Of a stretch of DNA of 64,000 nt, positions 19,597-28,676 are shown piece by piece; position 1 is the stretch's first letter, and every line of letters begins with the position of its first letter. Both the position numbers and the translations under genes were made by a program. The notes below the pieces were generated by a model. That model ran no database searches, had not been told where the DNA came from, and was given only the letters and a program-made list of their open reading frames with translations. The stretch spans positions 12,409 to 76,408 of the forward strand of contig NZ_JBAYPG010000015.1 in assembly GCF_041677825.1 (NCBI RefSeq), read 5' to 3'. The stretch is from Castellaniella sp041677825. Lineage in GTDB: Bacteria; Pseudomonadota; Gammaproteobacteria; Burkholderiales; Burkholderiaceae_B.

Positions 19597-20253
19597 ATGG
19601 CATGGGATCGTGAACAAATGGCTGCCCGGGCAGCCCAGGAACTGCATGACGGCTTCTACGTCAATCTGGGCATTGGCTTGCCCACCAAGGTGGCCAATTA
19701 CGTGCCCGACGGCATGGAAGTCTGGCTGCAGTCCGAAAACGGCTTGCTGGGCATCGGCCCCTTCCCGACCGAAGACGAAGTCGATGCAGACCTCATCAAT
19801 GCCGGCAAGCAAACCGTGACCACATTGCCGGGCTCGTCCATATTCGCCTCGGCCGAATCCTTCGGCATGATCCGCGGCGGCAAGATCAATCTGGCCATTC
19901 TGGGGGCCATGCAGGTATCCGAAAAAGGCGACCTGGCCAACTGGATGATTCCGGGCAAGATGATCAAGGGCATGGGCGGGGCCATGGACCTCGTCGCTGG
20001 TGTGGGGCGGGTCGTCGTCCTCATGGAACACGTGGCGGTCAACAGGAAGGATGGCTCCGAAAGCCACAAGCTGCTGTCCGAGTGCACCCTGCCACTGACC
20101 GGGGTGGGGGTGGTCGACCTCATCATCACCGATCTCGGGGTCATGGAAGTCACCGACAGCGGCTTGCGCCTGACCGAACTCGCCCCTGGCGTCACGGTCG
20201 AGGACATTCAGGCGCGCACATCGGCCCGGCTCGATGTCTCGGCAGTGGCCTGA
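19597..20253 (+). CDS. scoB: 3-oxoacid CoA-transferase subunit B
   Basis: Beta subunit of the same CoA-transferase; 218 residues. The catalytic Glu47 lies in the signature QSENGLLGIGP. GIGLPTKVANYVP (about 25-37) and the glycine-rich KGMGGAMDLV are typical. AAGGAG precedes the start. The mature enzyme is an alpha2beta2 heterotetramer in bacteria. Confidence 0.95.
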   Translation: MAWDREQMAARAAQELHDGFYVNLGIGLPTKVANYVPDGMEVWLQSENGLLGIGPFPTEDEVDADLINAGKQTVTTLPGSSIFASAESFGMIRGGKINLAILGAMQVSEKGDLANWMIPGKMIKGMGGAMDLVAGVGRVVVLMEHVAVNRKDGSESHKLLSECTLPLTGVGVVDLIITDLGVMEVTDSGLRLTELAPGVTVEDIQARTSARLDVSAVA

Positions 20254-20285
20254 TGCCGATATGCCGCAATCAGAAGCGCGGCCTG

Positions 20286-20309
20286 CCACGCCCTTTCTTC
20301 AGGGCGTGG
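20286..20309 (+). terminator. Perfect 9-bp hairpin after scoB
   Basis: CCACGCCCT (20286-20294) and AGGGCGTGG (20301-20309) form a 9-bp GC-rich stem with loop ttcttc. It lies between scoB and the aminopeptidase gene, five bases before the annotated ATG. There is no T-run, so it may be a terminator, an RNA stabiliser or a translational control element. Confidence 0.45.
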
Positions 20310-20313
20310 ACAG

Positions 20314-22155
20314 ATGGCGCAGCCCGTGAAACCGGCTTGTGATGCGGCAAGCATGTCCAGTGATACCGTCTCTGCAATGCAACGCCTGCAGGCCCTGCGT
20401 GCGCACTTGCATGCCGTGGGTCTGCAGGCCTGCCTGATCCCGACCGCGGATCCGCACCTGTCCGAATACCTGCCCGACCACTGGGCGGCGCGGGCCTGGC
20501 TGTCCGGGTTTGATGGCTCGGCGGGCAGCCTGCTGGTGACGGCACGTTTTGCGGGCCTGTGGACGGACAGCCGGTATTGGGTGCAGGCGCAACAGCAGCT
20601 GCAAGGCACCGGCATCGTGCTGATGCGTGCCGGTGCGCCCGATGTGCCTGACACACTGGCCTGGGTGCAGCGTCATCTCCAGGCCGGAGACCGGCTGGCC
20701 ATGGACGGCCGGGTGCTCGATCATGCTGCGGCCGTACGCTGGCGGGCCGGCTTGCGGGCCTGTTCGATCGAACTCGTCCTGGATCAGGATCCAGTCGCTG
20801 CCGTGTGGTCGGGGCGTCCGGCGCTGCCCACCGCTCCGGTCTATGAGCACCGGCCGCCCCATGCCTGCAGAACCCGGGCGGCAAACCTGGCGGCGGTGCG
20901 CGAGGCCATGGGCGTGGCGGGCGCACGCTGGCACTTGATATCCACGCTCGACGACATCGCCTGGCTGCTGAATCTGCGCGGCGCCGATGTCGAGTACAAC
21001 CCGGTCTTCCTGGCGCACGCGCTGATCGGGCCCGATGACACCCGGCTGTACGTGGCGCCCGGCAAGATCGCGCCCGAACTGGCCAGCCGCCTGGCGGTCG
21101 ATGGGGTCGTGCTGCGCGACTACGGCGCTCTGGGGCAGGATCTGGCCGCGCTGCCCTCTGGCCAGTCCCTGCTGATCGATCCAGCGCGGGTCACCGAGGG
21201 TACGCTGGTGGCAGCGCAGGGCCTGCGCCTGATCGAGGCGATGAACCCCAGCCAGCTTTTCAAGGCCATCAAGAATTCGGCCGAAGCGGCGCACATCCGC
21301 GACACGATGGTGCAGGACGGGGTGGCACTGTGCGAATTCCTTGCCTGGTTCGAAGCAGCACTGGCGGCCGGGCAGACGGTGACCGAACTCGATGTGGATG
21401 CCCGCATCACAGAAGCGCGCAGCCGTCGCCCGGGGTTCGTCAGCCCGAGCTTTGCAACCATTGCCGGTTTCAATGCCAACGGTGCCATGCCGCATTATCG
21501 CGCCACCAGGCAGGCCCATGCGCGCATTCAGGGGCAGGGGCTGCTGTTGATCGATTCAGGTGGGCAGTACCTGGGGGGCACCACCGACATCACCCGCGTG
21601 GTACCGGTCGGTGAACCCACGACTGCCCAGCGTTCGGATTACACGCGTGTCCTGCAGGCCCACATTGCCCTGGCACGCAGCGTGTTTCCGGTCGGTACGC
21701 CCGCTGCCGTGCTCGATGCGGTGGCCCGCATGCCATTGTGGCGCCATGGCCTCGACTATGGCCATGGTACAGGGCACGGCGTAGGCTATTTCCTGAATGT
21801 GCACGAGGGCCCGCAGTCGATCTCCGTGCGCGCGCATGCCCGTGCGCACCAGGACATGCAGGCTGGCATGCTCACCTCGAACGAACCCGGGCTGTATCGC
21901 GATGGCCAGTGGGGCATACGCATCGAGAACCTGGTGCTGGCGGTCGCGGCCGAGCAGAACGAATCCGGTCCGTTCCTGGCGTTCGAAACCGTGACGCTGT
22001 GTCCCATCGATACCCGCTGCATCCTGCGCGACCGCCTGGCCCCCGAAGAGCGTGGCTGGCTCGATGCCTATCACCAGCAGGTCCGCAGCCGGCTGTTGCC
22101 GCATCTCGATGGCGCTGCACGTGCCTGGCTGCTGGCCCGGACCGAGCGGTTATAA
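20314..22155 (+). CDS. Xaa-Pro aminopeptidase, M24B family (long, XPNPEP-like)
   Basis: Manganese-dependent peptidase removing N-terminal residues before proline. At 613 residues it belongs to the three-domain form: two N-terminal creatinase-like domains (about 20-310) and the pita-bread catalytic domain. Metal ligands are D414 and D425 (DSGG, GTTDITR), H488 (HGTGHG), E524 (TSNEPG) and E538. The start is uncertain: ATG 20314 sits just after a hairpin, and ATG 20353 (MSSDTVSAM) is a good alternative. It precedes pyrG closely. Confidence 0.92.
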   Translation: MAQPVKPACDAASMSSDTVSAMQRLQALRAHLHAVGLQACLIPTADPHLSEYLPDHWAARAWLSGFDGSAGSLLVTARFAGLWTDSRYWVQAQQQLQGTGIVLMRAGAPDVPDTLAWVQRHLQAGDRLAMDGRVLDHAAAVRWRAGLRACSIELVLDQDPVAAVWSGRPALPTAPVYEHRPPHACRTRAANLAAVREAMGVAGARWHLISTLDDIAWLLNLRGADVEYNPVFLAHALIGPDDTRLYVAPGKIAPELASRLAVDGVVLRDYGALGQDLAALPSGQSLLIDPARVTEGTLVAAQGLRLIEAMNPSQLFKAIKNSAEAAHIRDTMVQDGVALCEFLAWFEAALAAGQTVTELDVDARITEARSRRPGFVSPSFATIAGFNANGAMPHYRATRQAHARIQGQGLLLIDSGGQYLGGTTDITRVVPVGEPTTAQRSDYTRVLQAHIALARSVFPVGTPAAVLDAVARMPLWRHGLDYGHGTGHGVGYFLNVHEGPQSISVRAHARAHQDMQAGMLTSNEPGLYRDGQWGIRIENLVLAVAAEQNESGPFLAFETVTLCPIDTRCILRDRLAPEERGWLDAYHQQVRSRLLPHLDGAARAWLLARTERL

Positions 22156-22197
22156 TCCCAGTTTCCCGCTCCTGCCCGATTGTTTCGGGTGTTTCTC

Positions 22198-23880
22198 ATG
22201 ACCAAATACGTATTCGTTACCGGCGGGGTGGTGTCCTCGCTGGGCAAGGGCATTGCGGCGGCGTCGTTGGCGGCGATTCTCGAATCGCGTGGTCTGCGCG
22301 TCACCATGCTCAAGCTCGATCCATACATCAATGTGGATCCGGGCACCATGAGCCCCTTCCAGCACGGCGAAGTCTTCGTCACCGAAGACGGGGCAGAAAC
22401 CGATCTCGATCTCGGCCACTACGAACGCTTTGTGTCGGCGCGCATGCGCAGGGTGAACAATTTCACCACCGGCCAGATCTACGAGTCGGTCCTGCGCAAG
22501 GAACGGCGGGGCGATTATCTGGGCAAGACGGTTCAGGTCATCCCGCACATCACCAATGAAATCCAGGACTTCATCGTTCGCGGTGCCAAGGCGGCCTACG
22601 AAGGGCAGGCCGATATCGCCATTGTCGAGATTGGCGGCACGGTGGGTGACATCGAGTCTCTGCCCTTTCTCGAGGCCGTGCGTCAGATGAGCCTGCGCCT
22701 GGGGCGCAATCAGTGCGCCTTCGTGCATCTCACGCTGGTGCCCTACATCGCCTCGGCGGGCGAACTCAAGACCAAGCCCACGCAGCATTCGGTACAGAAA
22801 CTGCGCGAGATCGGCATTTATCCCAATGCCTTGCTGTGTCGGGCCGATCGCCCGGTGCCGGAAGACGAACGCGCCAAGATCTCGCTGTTTTCCAACGTCC
22901 CCCTCGATGCCGTGATATCGGTCTGGGATGCGGATTCAATCTACCGGATCCCGGCCATGCTGCACAGTCAGGGGCTCGACAGCCTGGTCTGCGATGCGTT
23001 GGCAATCACGCCGCCACCGGCCGATCTCACGCTCTGGGACCGGCTGGTCGACGATCTCGAACACCCCGAGCACGACATCACCGTGGGCATGGTCGGCAAG
23101 TACGTCGATCTGACCGAGTCCTACAAGTCACTGACCGAAGCACTGGTCCATGCGGGCATCCACACGCGCACGCGGGTGCACGTCGAATACATCGATTCCG
23201 AAGAGATCGAAACCCGCGGTACGGCGTCGCTGGCCGGGCTCGATGCGATCCTGGTGCCTGGCGGCTTCGGCAAGCGTGGTACAGAAGGCAAGATTCGTGC
23301 CATCCAGTATGCGCGCGAACAGGGCATCCCTTTTCTGGGCATCTGCCTGGGCATGCAGCTGGCCGTGGTCGAATTCGCCCGTCATGTGGCGGGCCTGGGG
23401 GGCGCCAACAGCACCGAGTTCGATCCTTCGGCCGCGCATCCGGTGGTGGCCCTGATCACCGAGTGGCAGGATCGCGAAGGGGCCATCGAGCGGCGTGATG
23501 CGGGCTCCGACCTTGGCGGCACCATGCGCAAGGGTGCACAGCGCTGTCCGGTCAAGCCAGGGACTCGTGCGCATGAGATCTACGGCGATGAGGTCAACGA
23601 AAGGCACCGGCACCGCTACGAAGTCAATAACGTCTATGTGCATCGGCTCGAAGAAGCAGGCCTGGTGATCAGTGCCCGCACGCCCTCTGAAAACCTGCCC
23701 GAGATCATGGAACTGCCGGGCCATCCGTGGTTCATGGGGGTGCAGTTCCACCCCGAATTCACCTCGACGCCCCGTGATGGGCATCCGCTGTTCACCAGCT
23801 ATGTGCGCGCTGCGCTGGCCTGTCAGGCGCGGGTTCCTGAAAAGCCGCAGGCCTCTGAACGCGCAGCGGGGGCCGCATGA
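22198..23880 (+). CDS. pyrG: CTP synthase
   Basis: Converts UTP to CTP with ATP and glutamine; 560 residues. The synthase half starts MTKYVFVTGGVVSSLGKG, and the glutaminase half has the nucleophile Cys383 in GICLGMQ and the His-Glu pair in FHPEFTS. The start at 22198 gives the universal MTKYVFVTGG; a longer frame adds six residues. It overlaps kdsA by four bases (ATGA). The pyrG-kdsA-eno-ftsB order is widely conserved in proteobacteria. Confidence 0.98.
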   Translation: MTKYVFVTGGVVSSLGKGIAAASLAAILESRGLRVTMLKLDPYINVDPGTMSPFQHGEVFVTEDGAETDLDLGHYERFVSARMRRVNNFTTGQIYESVLRKERRGDYLGKTVQVIPHITNEIQDFIVRGAKAAYEGQADIAIVEIGGTVGDIESLPFLEAVRQMSLRLGRNQCAFVHLTLVPYIASAGELKTKPTQHSVQKLREIGIYPNALLCRADRPVPEDERAKISLFSNVPLDAVISVWDADSIYRIPAMLHSQGLDSLVCDALAITPPPADLTLWDRLVDDLEHPEHDITVGMVGKYVDLTESYKSLTEALVHAGIHTRTRVHVEYIDSEEIETRGTASLAGLDAILVPGGFGKRGTEGKIRAIQYAREQGIPFLGICLGMQLAVVEFARHVAGLGGANSTEFDPSAAHPVVALITEWQDREGAIERRDAGSDLGGTMRKGAQRCPVKPGTRAHEIYGDEVNERHRHRYEVNNVYVHRLEEAGLVISARTPSENLPEIMELPGHPWFMGVQFHPEFTSTPRDGHPLFTSYVRAALACQARVPEKPQASERAAGAA

Positions 23881-24728
23881 AACTGTGCGATTTTCAGGTT
23901 GGCCTCGATCAGCCGCTGTTCGTCATTGCGGGGCCCTGTGTCATTGAGTCACGCGAGCTGGCCTTCGAAACAGCTGGTACCTTGCGCGACATCACCCGCG
24001 AACTGGGCATTCCGTTCATCTACAAGAGTTCATTCGACAAGGCCAACCGCAGTTCGGGGCGCTCATTCCGTGGCCCCGGCATCGAGCAGGGGCTGGCCAT
24101 CCTGGCCGATGTCCGTGCCGGTCTGGGCGTGCCCATCCTGACTGACGTGCACGAAATCGGCCAGGCGCGCGAAGTGGCGGCGGTGGTCGATGTCCTGCAG
24201 ACACCGGCCTTCCTGTGCCGCCAGACCGATTTCATCCAGGCCTGTGCCGCCACGCTCAAGCCCGTCAACATCAAGAAGGGCCAGTTTCTCGCGCCGGAAG
24301 ACATGCTGCAGGTGGTCGCCAAGGCCCGCGAAGCCGCCCAGGAAGCCGGGGGTGATGGCGAGAACATCCTGGTATGTGAGCGGGGCGCTTCGTTCGGCTA
24401 TCACAACCTGGTCTCCGACATGCGCGCCCTGGCAATCATGCGGCAGACGGGCTGTCCGGTGGTTTTCGATGCCACGCATTCGGTCCAGTTGCCAGGGGGT
24501 CTGGGGGCGTCTTCCGGCGGGCAGCGTGAATTCGTGCCGGTTCTGGCTCGGGCAGCGGTTGCGGCGGGCGTGTCCGGGGTTTTCATGGAAACCCACCCCA
24601 ACCCCGATCAGGCCCTGTCGGATGGCCCCAACGCCGTGCCGCTCGGTCAGATGCGTACCTTGCTGCAGACGCTGCAATTGCTGGATCGCTGTGTCAAACA
24701 GGATGGCGCATTGCGACATGCCCTTTGA
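23877..24728 (+). CDS. kdsA: 3-deoxy-8-phosphooctulonate synthase (KDO8P synthase)
   Basis: Condenses phosphoenolpyruvate with arabinose 5-phosphate to KDO8P, an inner-core LPS precursor. It has 283 residues, with GPCVIESRELA, KSSFDKANRSSG, LKPVNIKKGQFLAPEDM and DATHSVQLPG as family landmarks. The Asn in KPVNIKKGQF suggests the metal-independent class. Translationally coupled to pyrG. Confidence 0.97.
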   Translation: MKLCDFQVGLDQPLFVIAGPCVIESRELAFETAGTLRDITRELGIPFIYKSSFDKANRSSGRSFRGPGIEQGLAILADVRAGLGVPILTDVHEIGQAREVAAVVDVLQTPAFLCRQTDFIQACAATLKPVNIKKGQFLAPEDMLQVVAKAREAAQEAGGDGENILVCERGASFGYHNLVSDMRALAIMRQTGCPVVFDATHSVQLPGGLGASSGGQREFVPVLARAAVAAGVSGVFMETHPNPDQALSDGPNAVPLGQMRTLLQTLQLLDRCVKQDGALRHAL

Positions 24729-24823
24729 ACCCATGGCCACAGAGGGATCGGGCATGCCGTGGTCACGGGTACAATGAACCGGTTCGTCCCCCCGTTTCCC
24801 TTCACAGGCAGGAAAGTCACACC

Positions 24824-26110
24824 ATGAGTGCAATCGTAGACATCATTGGGCGCGAAATCCTTGATTCGCGCGGCAATCCCACCGTCGAGTGCGACGTCGT
24901 GCTCGAATCCGGCGCCATGGGCCGTGCTGCCGTACCCTCAGGGGCTTCGACCGGCGCGCATGAAGCCGTCGAACTGCGTGATGGCGATCCGACGCGTTAT
25001 CTTGGCAAAGGTGTGCTGCGTGCCGTCGAGCACCTGAATACCGAAATTTCCGAGGCCCTGATCGGCCTGGATGCCCAGGAACAGACTTTCATAGACCATG
25101 TTCTGGTCGATCTCGATGGGACCGAAAGCAAGAGCAGGCTGGGCGCCAACGCATTGCTGGCGGCCAGCATGGCGGTCGCCAAGGCGGCGGCTGATGATGC
25201 CGGGTTGTCGCTGTACCGTTATTTTGGCGGCAGTGGCCCCATGCAGTTGCCGGTACCCATGATGAACGTCATCAACGGTGGCGCGCACGCCAACAATACG
25301 CTCGATCTGCAAGAGTTCATGATTCTGCCGGTGGGGGCCGCCAGTTTTCGCGAGGCGTTGCGCATGGGGGCAGAAATCTTCCATGCGCTCAAGAAGATCA
25401 TCGCGGCGCAGGGCATGTCAACCGCAGTGGGCGACGAAGGGGGGTTTGCGCCCAATGTCACCAGTCACGAGGCCGCCATCGAGCTGATTCTCAATGCGAT
25501 CGATGCGGCTGGCTACGAGGCCGGCTCACAGGTGCTGCTGGGGCTCGATTGCGCCAGTTCCGAGTTCTACCGCGAGGGCCGCTATCACCTGGCAGGCGAA
25601 GGCGGCCTGTCTCTCGAGTCGGCCGATTTCGCGAATCTGCTGGCCTCCTGGTGCGACAAATACCCCATTGTCTCCATTGAAGACGGCATGGCCGAGGATG
25701 ACTGGGATGGCTGGCAGTTGCTGACCCAGCAACTCGGGCGCAAAGTGCAACTGGTGGGCGATGACCTGTTCGTCACCAATACCAGAATGCTCGAGCGCGG
25801 CATCCGGCAGGGGGTAGCCAATTCGATACTCGTCAAGATCAACCAGATCGGTACCCTGAGCGAAACCTTTGCGGCGATAGAAATGGCCAAGCGCTCGGGG
25901 TATACCGCAGTGATTTCGCATCGTTCGGGCGAAACCGAAGATGCGACCATTGCGGATATCGCCGTGGCGACCAATGCCATGCAGATCAAGACGGGTTCGC
26001 TGTCACGGTCGGATCGCATGGCCAAGTACAACCAGTTGCTGCGCATCGAAGAAGAACTGGCCGACGTGGCTGCGTATCCCGGGGTCTCGGCCTTCTACAA
26101 TCTGCGCTGA
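24824..26110 (+). CDS. eno: Enolase
   Basis: Glycolytic enzyme interconverting 2-phosphoglycerate and phosphoenolpyruvate, also a degradosome partner in some bacteria. It has 428 residues. It begins SAIVDIIGREILDSRGNPTV and carries the signature ILVKINQIGTLSET and the active-site stretch SHRSGETEDATIADIAVA. The ATG at 24824 was chosen for the standard N-terminus; an upstream ATG at 24725 overlaps kdsA. A 95-base gap after kdsA leaves room for a separate promoter. Confidence 0.98.
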   Translation: MSAIVDIIGREILDSRGNPTVECDVVLESGAMGRAAVPSGASTGAHEAVELRDGDPTRYLGKGVLRAVEHLNTEISEALIGLDAQEQTFIDHVLVDLDGTESKSRLGANALLAASMAVAKAAADDAGLSLYRYFGGSGPMQLPVPMMNVINGGAHANNTLDLQEFMILPVGAASFREALRMGAEIFHALKKIIAAQGMSTAVGDEGGFAPNVTSHEAAIELILNAIDAAGYEAGSQVLLGLDCASSEFYREGRYHLAGEGGLSLESADFANLLASWCDKYPIVSIEDGMAEDDWDGWQLLTQQLGRKVQLVGDDLFVTNTRMLERGIRQGVANSILVKINQIGTLSETFAAIEMAKRSGYTAVISHRSGETEDATIADIAVATNAMQIKTGSLSRSDRMAKYNQLLRIEEELADVAAYPGVSAFYNLR

Positions 26111-26130
26111 CGCGTGCGCCGGGTGCCCTC

Positions 26131-26418
26131 ATGCGCCTGTTGTGCCTGGTCCTGTTCCTGTTGCTGCTGGTCATTCAGTATCCGCTGTGGTGGGGCAAGG
26201 GTGGCTGGCTCGATCTGCGCGATCTTCAGGCGCGGGTCGTTGCGCAGACCGAAACCAACGAGGCCTTGCTGGCGCGCAACAATGCGCTGCAGGCCGAGGT
26301 CCATGACCTGGCCGATGGCACGTCGGCCGTTGAAGAGCGCGCTCGCGGCGAACTCAACATGGTACGCCCGGGCGAATACTATGTGCAGATCGTGCCAAGC
26401 CCCGACAAGAGCCGGTGA
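26131..26418 (+). CDS. ftsB: Cell division protein FtsB
   Basis: Small bitopic division protein that forms the FtsQLB complex. It has 95 residues: one transmembrane segment at about 3-20, a coiled coil (about 29-60, LQARVVAQTETNEALLARNN) and a conserved end with ERARGELNMVRPGEYYVQIV. The eno-ftsB order is standard. Confidence 0.95.
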   Translation: MRLLCLVLFLLLLVIQYPLWWGKGGWLDLRDLQARVVAQTETNEALLARNNALQAEVHDLADGTSAVEERARGELNMVRPGEYYVQIVPSPDKSR

Positions 26419-26543
26419 AGGCCAAGTATGGGCCGGGTGACAGCCGGGTGAAGGCCAACGAAGGCCAGGTAAAGGCCAGCCAAGGGTCAACGAAGGCCAG
26501 GTGAAGGCCAATCAAAGGGCAATGAAGGCCTGCCAAGGCCAGT
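26414..26543. repeat. Degenerate gaaggcca repeats after ftsB
   Basis: The motif gaaggcca (also aaaggcca, caaggcca) recurs about ten times in roughly 130 bases immediately after ftsB, often as gtgaaggccaa. The larger unit is about 30 bp but imperfect. It fills the gap between ftsB and the convergent TadE-like gene. No coding potential is convincing there. Confidence 0.6.
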
Positions 26544-26555
26544 GTGCGGCCTGGG

Positions 26556-27584
26556 TCAGGGTGCGGGGACACACGCATCGTCAGGGAGAGGGGATTCTGG
26601 TCCATCGGGTGGTGTGGCAGCCGGATCCGGGTCAGCAGTGCCCGGGGGCGTCGTTGTGGCCTCATCCTGGCTGGCAGAGGGTGTGGTCGCAGCCGTGCTG
26701 CCACCCGGAATCTCATCGGTTTGCGGCTTCGGTGGTGTACCAACGGTTGATTCTGGCGCGGGTGGCGCGGCGCCGCTGATGGGCGTGCCGGGCCAGGCTG
26801 GCCCAGTGGTGCTCTGGTCGGGGCGGTCTGGGTGCGTGCCGTGGCTGATGCGCCCATCGGCGAGATCAGGCCACTGTGCGGGGTGGCTGTGCATGGCAAG
26901 CCGCACATGGCGGCGGAAAGGCAGATAGCCTGCAGCCATCCAGCGGGCCTGGCGCGGATCGGGCATCCATGGGGCCAGGGCCCGCAAGATGGCGCTTGTA
27001 CCGGGCAGCACGGGGCGCTGGGGCCAGTTCAGCGTCAGCGCCAGGGTGTTCGCATCGAAGATAGTCTGGCCCGATTGCGGCCCGCGCCCCTGGGGCCAGC
27101 CCTGTCGCATGCGTTGGGCGTGCCGCAGGGCCTGATGATCGTTGGAGATCCAGGCCAGCCCGGCCCGCATCGGCGGTGCGGGCGGGCGTGGCTCTGCGTG
27201 ATCGAGAAAGGCGGATCGGGTCGGCTGGGTAATACGGATGTGCCAGGGGGTGCCCAGCGCGGCTGCCTGCTCGTGCAGGATCCTCTGCAGGCCGGGTGCA
27301 TCTGGCCAGGCCATGCGCAGACCCGATTCGAATGAATCCGCGATCGACTGCGGCCGGGCGTGCTGCGTGACCCCTGAGCGGGCTGCCTGCATCAGGGCCT
27401 GGCCCAGGATCTGGCGCAGGCTGAACCAGTGGGCCAGTTCGACACCGCCCAGGCCGAGCATGAGAATCGGGATGGCGACGATCAGAAAGCCAACCGCACC
27501 CGCACCACCCTGTACGGTCGGTGGAGCGGGCCGTGCGATGTGTGCGTCAGCCCGCAGGGCTGGTGATGGCTTGGCTTCTGGCAT
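26556..27584 (-). CDS. TadE-like membrane protein with Pro/Thr-rich tail (hypothetical)
   Basis: A 342-residue protein with one N-terminal transmembrane segment (GGAGAVGFLIVAIPILMLGL, about 26-45) followed by ELAHWFSLRQILGQALMQAARSG, the layout of TadE/TadG pilin-like proteins. The middle is unrecognised. The last 90 residues are rich in Pro, Thr and Ala and are probably disordered and extracytoplasmic. No other Tad pilus genes are in the window. The function cannot be assigned beyond resemblance. Confidence 0.65.
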   Translation of the reverse strand: MPEAKPSPALRADAHIARPAPPTVQGGAGAVGFLIVAIPILMLGLGGVELAHWFSLRQILGQALMQAARSGVTQHARPQSIADSFESGLRMAWPDAPGLQRILHEQAAALGTPWHIRITQPTRSAFLDHAEPRPPAPPMRAGLAWISNDHQALRHAQRMRQGWPQGRGPQSGQTIFDANTLALTLNWPQRPVLPGTSAILRALAPWMPDPRQARWMAAGYLPFRRHVRLAMHSHPAQWPDLADGRISHGTHPDRPDQSTTGPAWPGTPISGAAPPAPESTVGTPPKPQTDEIPGGSTAATTPSASQDEATTTPPGTADPDPAATPPDGPESPLPDDACVPAP

Positions 27585-27691
27585 GCCTGCTAGTGTGCGT
27601 CAAGGCCGTATGTGCATGCCAGCGTGACAAGCCACTGTGGCTGAATAGGTCGCAGCACCCGCCTGTGGCTGAAAACCCCAGCCTGATGGCG

Positions 27692-27754
27692 GATCCAGCC
27701 TGCTCCCGTTCAATCCCAACGGATCGCGCCCAATCTCGCCTGATCCAGCCTGCT
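27692..27754. repeat. 13-bp direct repeat before the TadE-like gene
   Basis: GATCCAGCCTGCT occurs at 27692-27704 and 27742-27754. The repeats lie in the gap between hslO (ending 27753) and the TadE-like gene. No function is evident. Confidence 0.5.
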
Positions 27755-28676
27755 AATGCCGGGTGTCGGAACCAGGTACGGCGATCGGGTCGCGAGCCTC
27801 CAGGAAGAGGGCCGCACAGTCTACGGCATCGAAATCGTAGCCTTTGCCGCAGAAATTGCAGTGGATCTGCACCTGGCCTGTTTCAGCCAGTATGGCATTG
27901 ACTTCGTCCGCGCCCAGATTGCGCAGCATGTGCGCCACCCGTTCGCGCGAGCAACTGCAGTGCCAGCGCACGGCCTGGGCGGGATAGGTGAGCAGATCCT
28001 CCTGCCAGAACAATCGGTGGATCCACTGCTGCGCGGGCAGACCGGCCAGTTCTTCGGCCTTCAGGGTATCGGCCAGGGTCGTGCAGTGCGTCCAGGTGGA
28101 GGCATCGTTGCGCTCATCGGCGTGGCTGTCGTCCTGGGCGGGCATGCGCTGCAACAGCAGGCCTGCGCAACGCTCGCGGTCGGCTGCCAGCCAGAGCCGG
28201 GTTTCAAGCTGCTCGGAGTGGCGCATGTAGTGCTCGAGCACCTGCGCGACCGACTCGCCCTCGAGGGGTACGATGCCTTGATAGGGCGGGGTGCCCGGCT
28301 TGCGGCCTTCAGGGTCGAGCATGACCACGAAACGGCCCTGGCCGTCGGCATTGAGCAGCGTCTGCAAGCCGGGTGCATCAGGCAACGTACAGGCCTCATC
28401 CATCTGCGCCGTGGCGCGCAACTCGAGTGCCGACGTGCACTCGACCATGATCAGCCGTACCGCACCATTGCCCTGCAGTTGCAGGACCACCGATCCTTCG
28501 AACTTGATGCTGCCTGCCAGCAGCACGCAGGCCGCCGCCAGTTCGCCCAGCAAGGCGACGACTTCATCGCAGAGATGCTGGTGCGCAAGGCCGGTTTGCC
28601 AGGCTTGATCCAGTTGAAGCGTCTGGATGCGCGTACTGCGGTCTGCGGTCAGGTATTTGGTGAGTGCGTCAGTCAT
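27753..28676 (-). CDS. hslO: Redox-regulated chaperone Hsp33
   Basis: Cytosolic holdase chaperone switched on by oxidation of a zinc site. It has 307 residues. The zinc cysteines are C240 and C242 (CSC) and C273 and C276 (CNFC), matching the CxC-x(30)-CxxC arrangement of the E. coli protein. The start overlaps the end of the upstream RDD gene by four bases, so the pair is translationally coupled. Confidence 0.96.
   Translation of the reverse strand: MTDALTKYLTADRSTRIQTLQLDQAWQTGLAHQHLCDEVVALLGELAAACVLLAGSIKFEGSVVLQLQGNGAVRLIMVECTSALELRATAQMDEACTLPDAPGLQTLLNADGQGRFVVMLDPEGRKPGTPPYQGIVPLEGESVAQVLEHYMRHSEQLETRLWLAADRERCAGLLLQRMPAQDDSHADERNDASTWTHCTTLADTLKAEELAGLPAQQWIHRLFWQEDLLTYPAQAVRWHCSCSRERVAHMLRNLGADEVNAILAETGQVQIHCNFCGKGYDFDAVDCAALFLEARDPIAVPGSDTRH

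Noticed and set aside
26414..26543. Possible CRISPR array
   Set aside because: The repeated words are short, unevenly spaced and have no unique spacers of constant length; no cas genes nearby.
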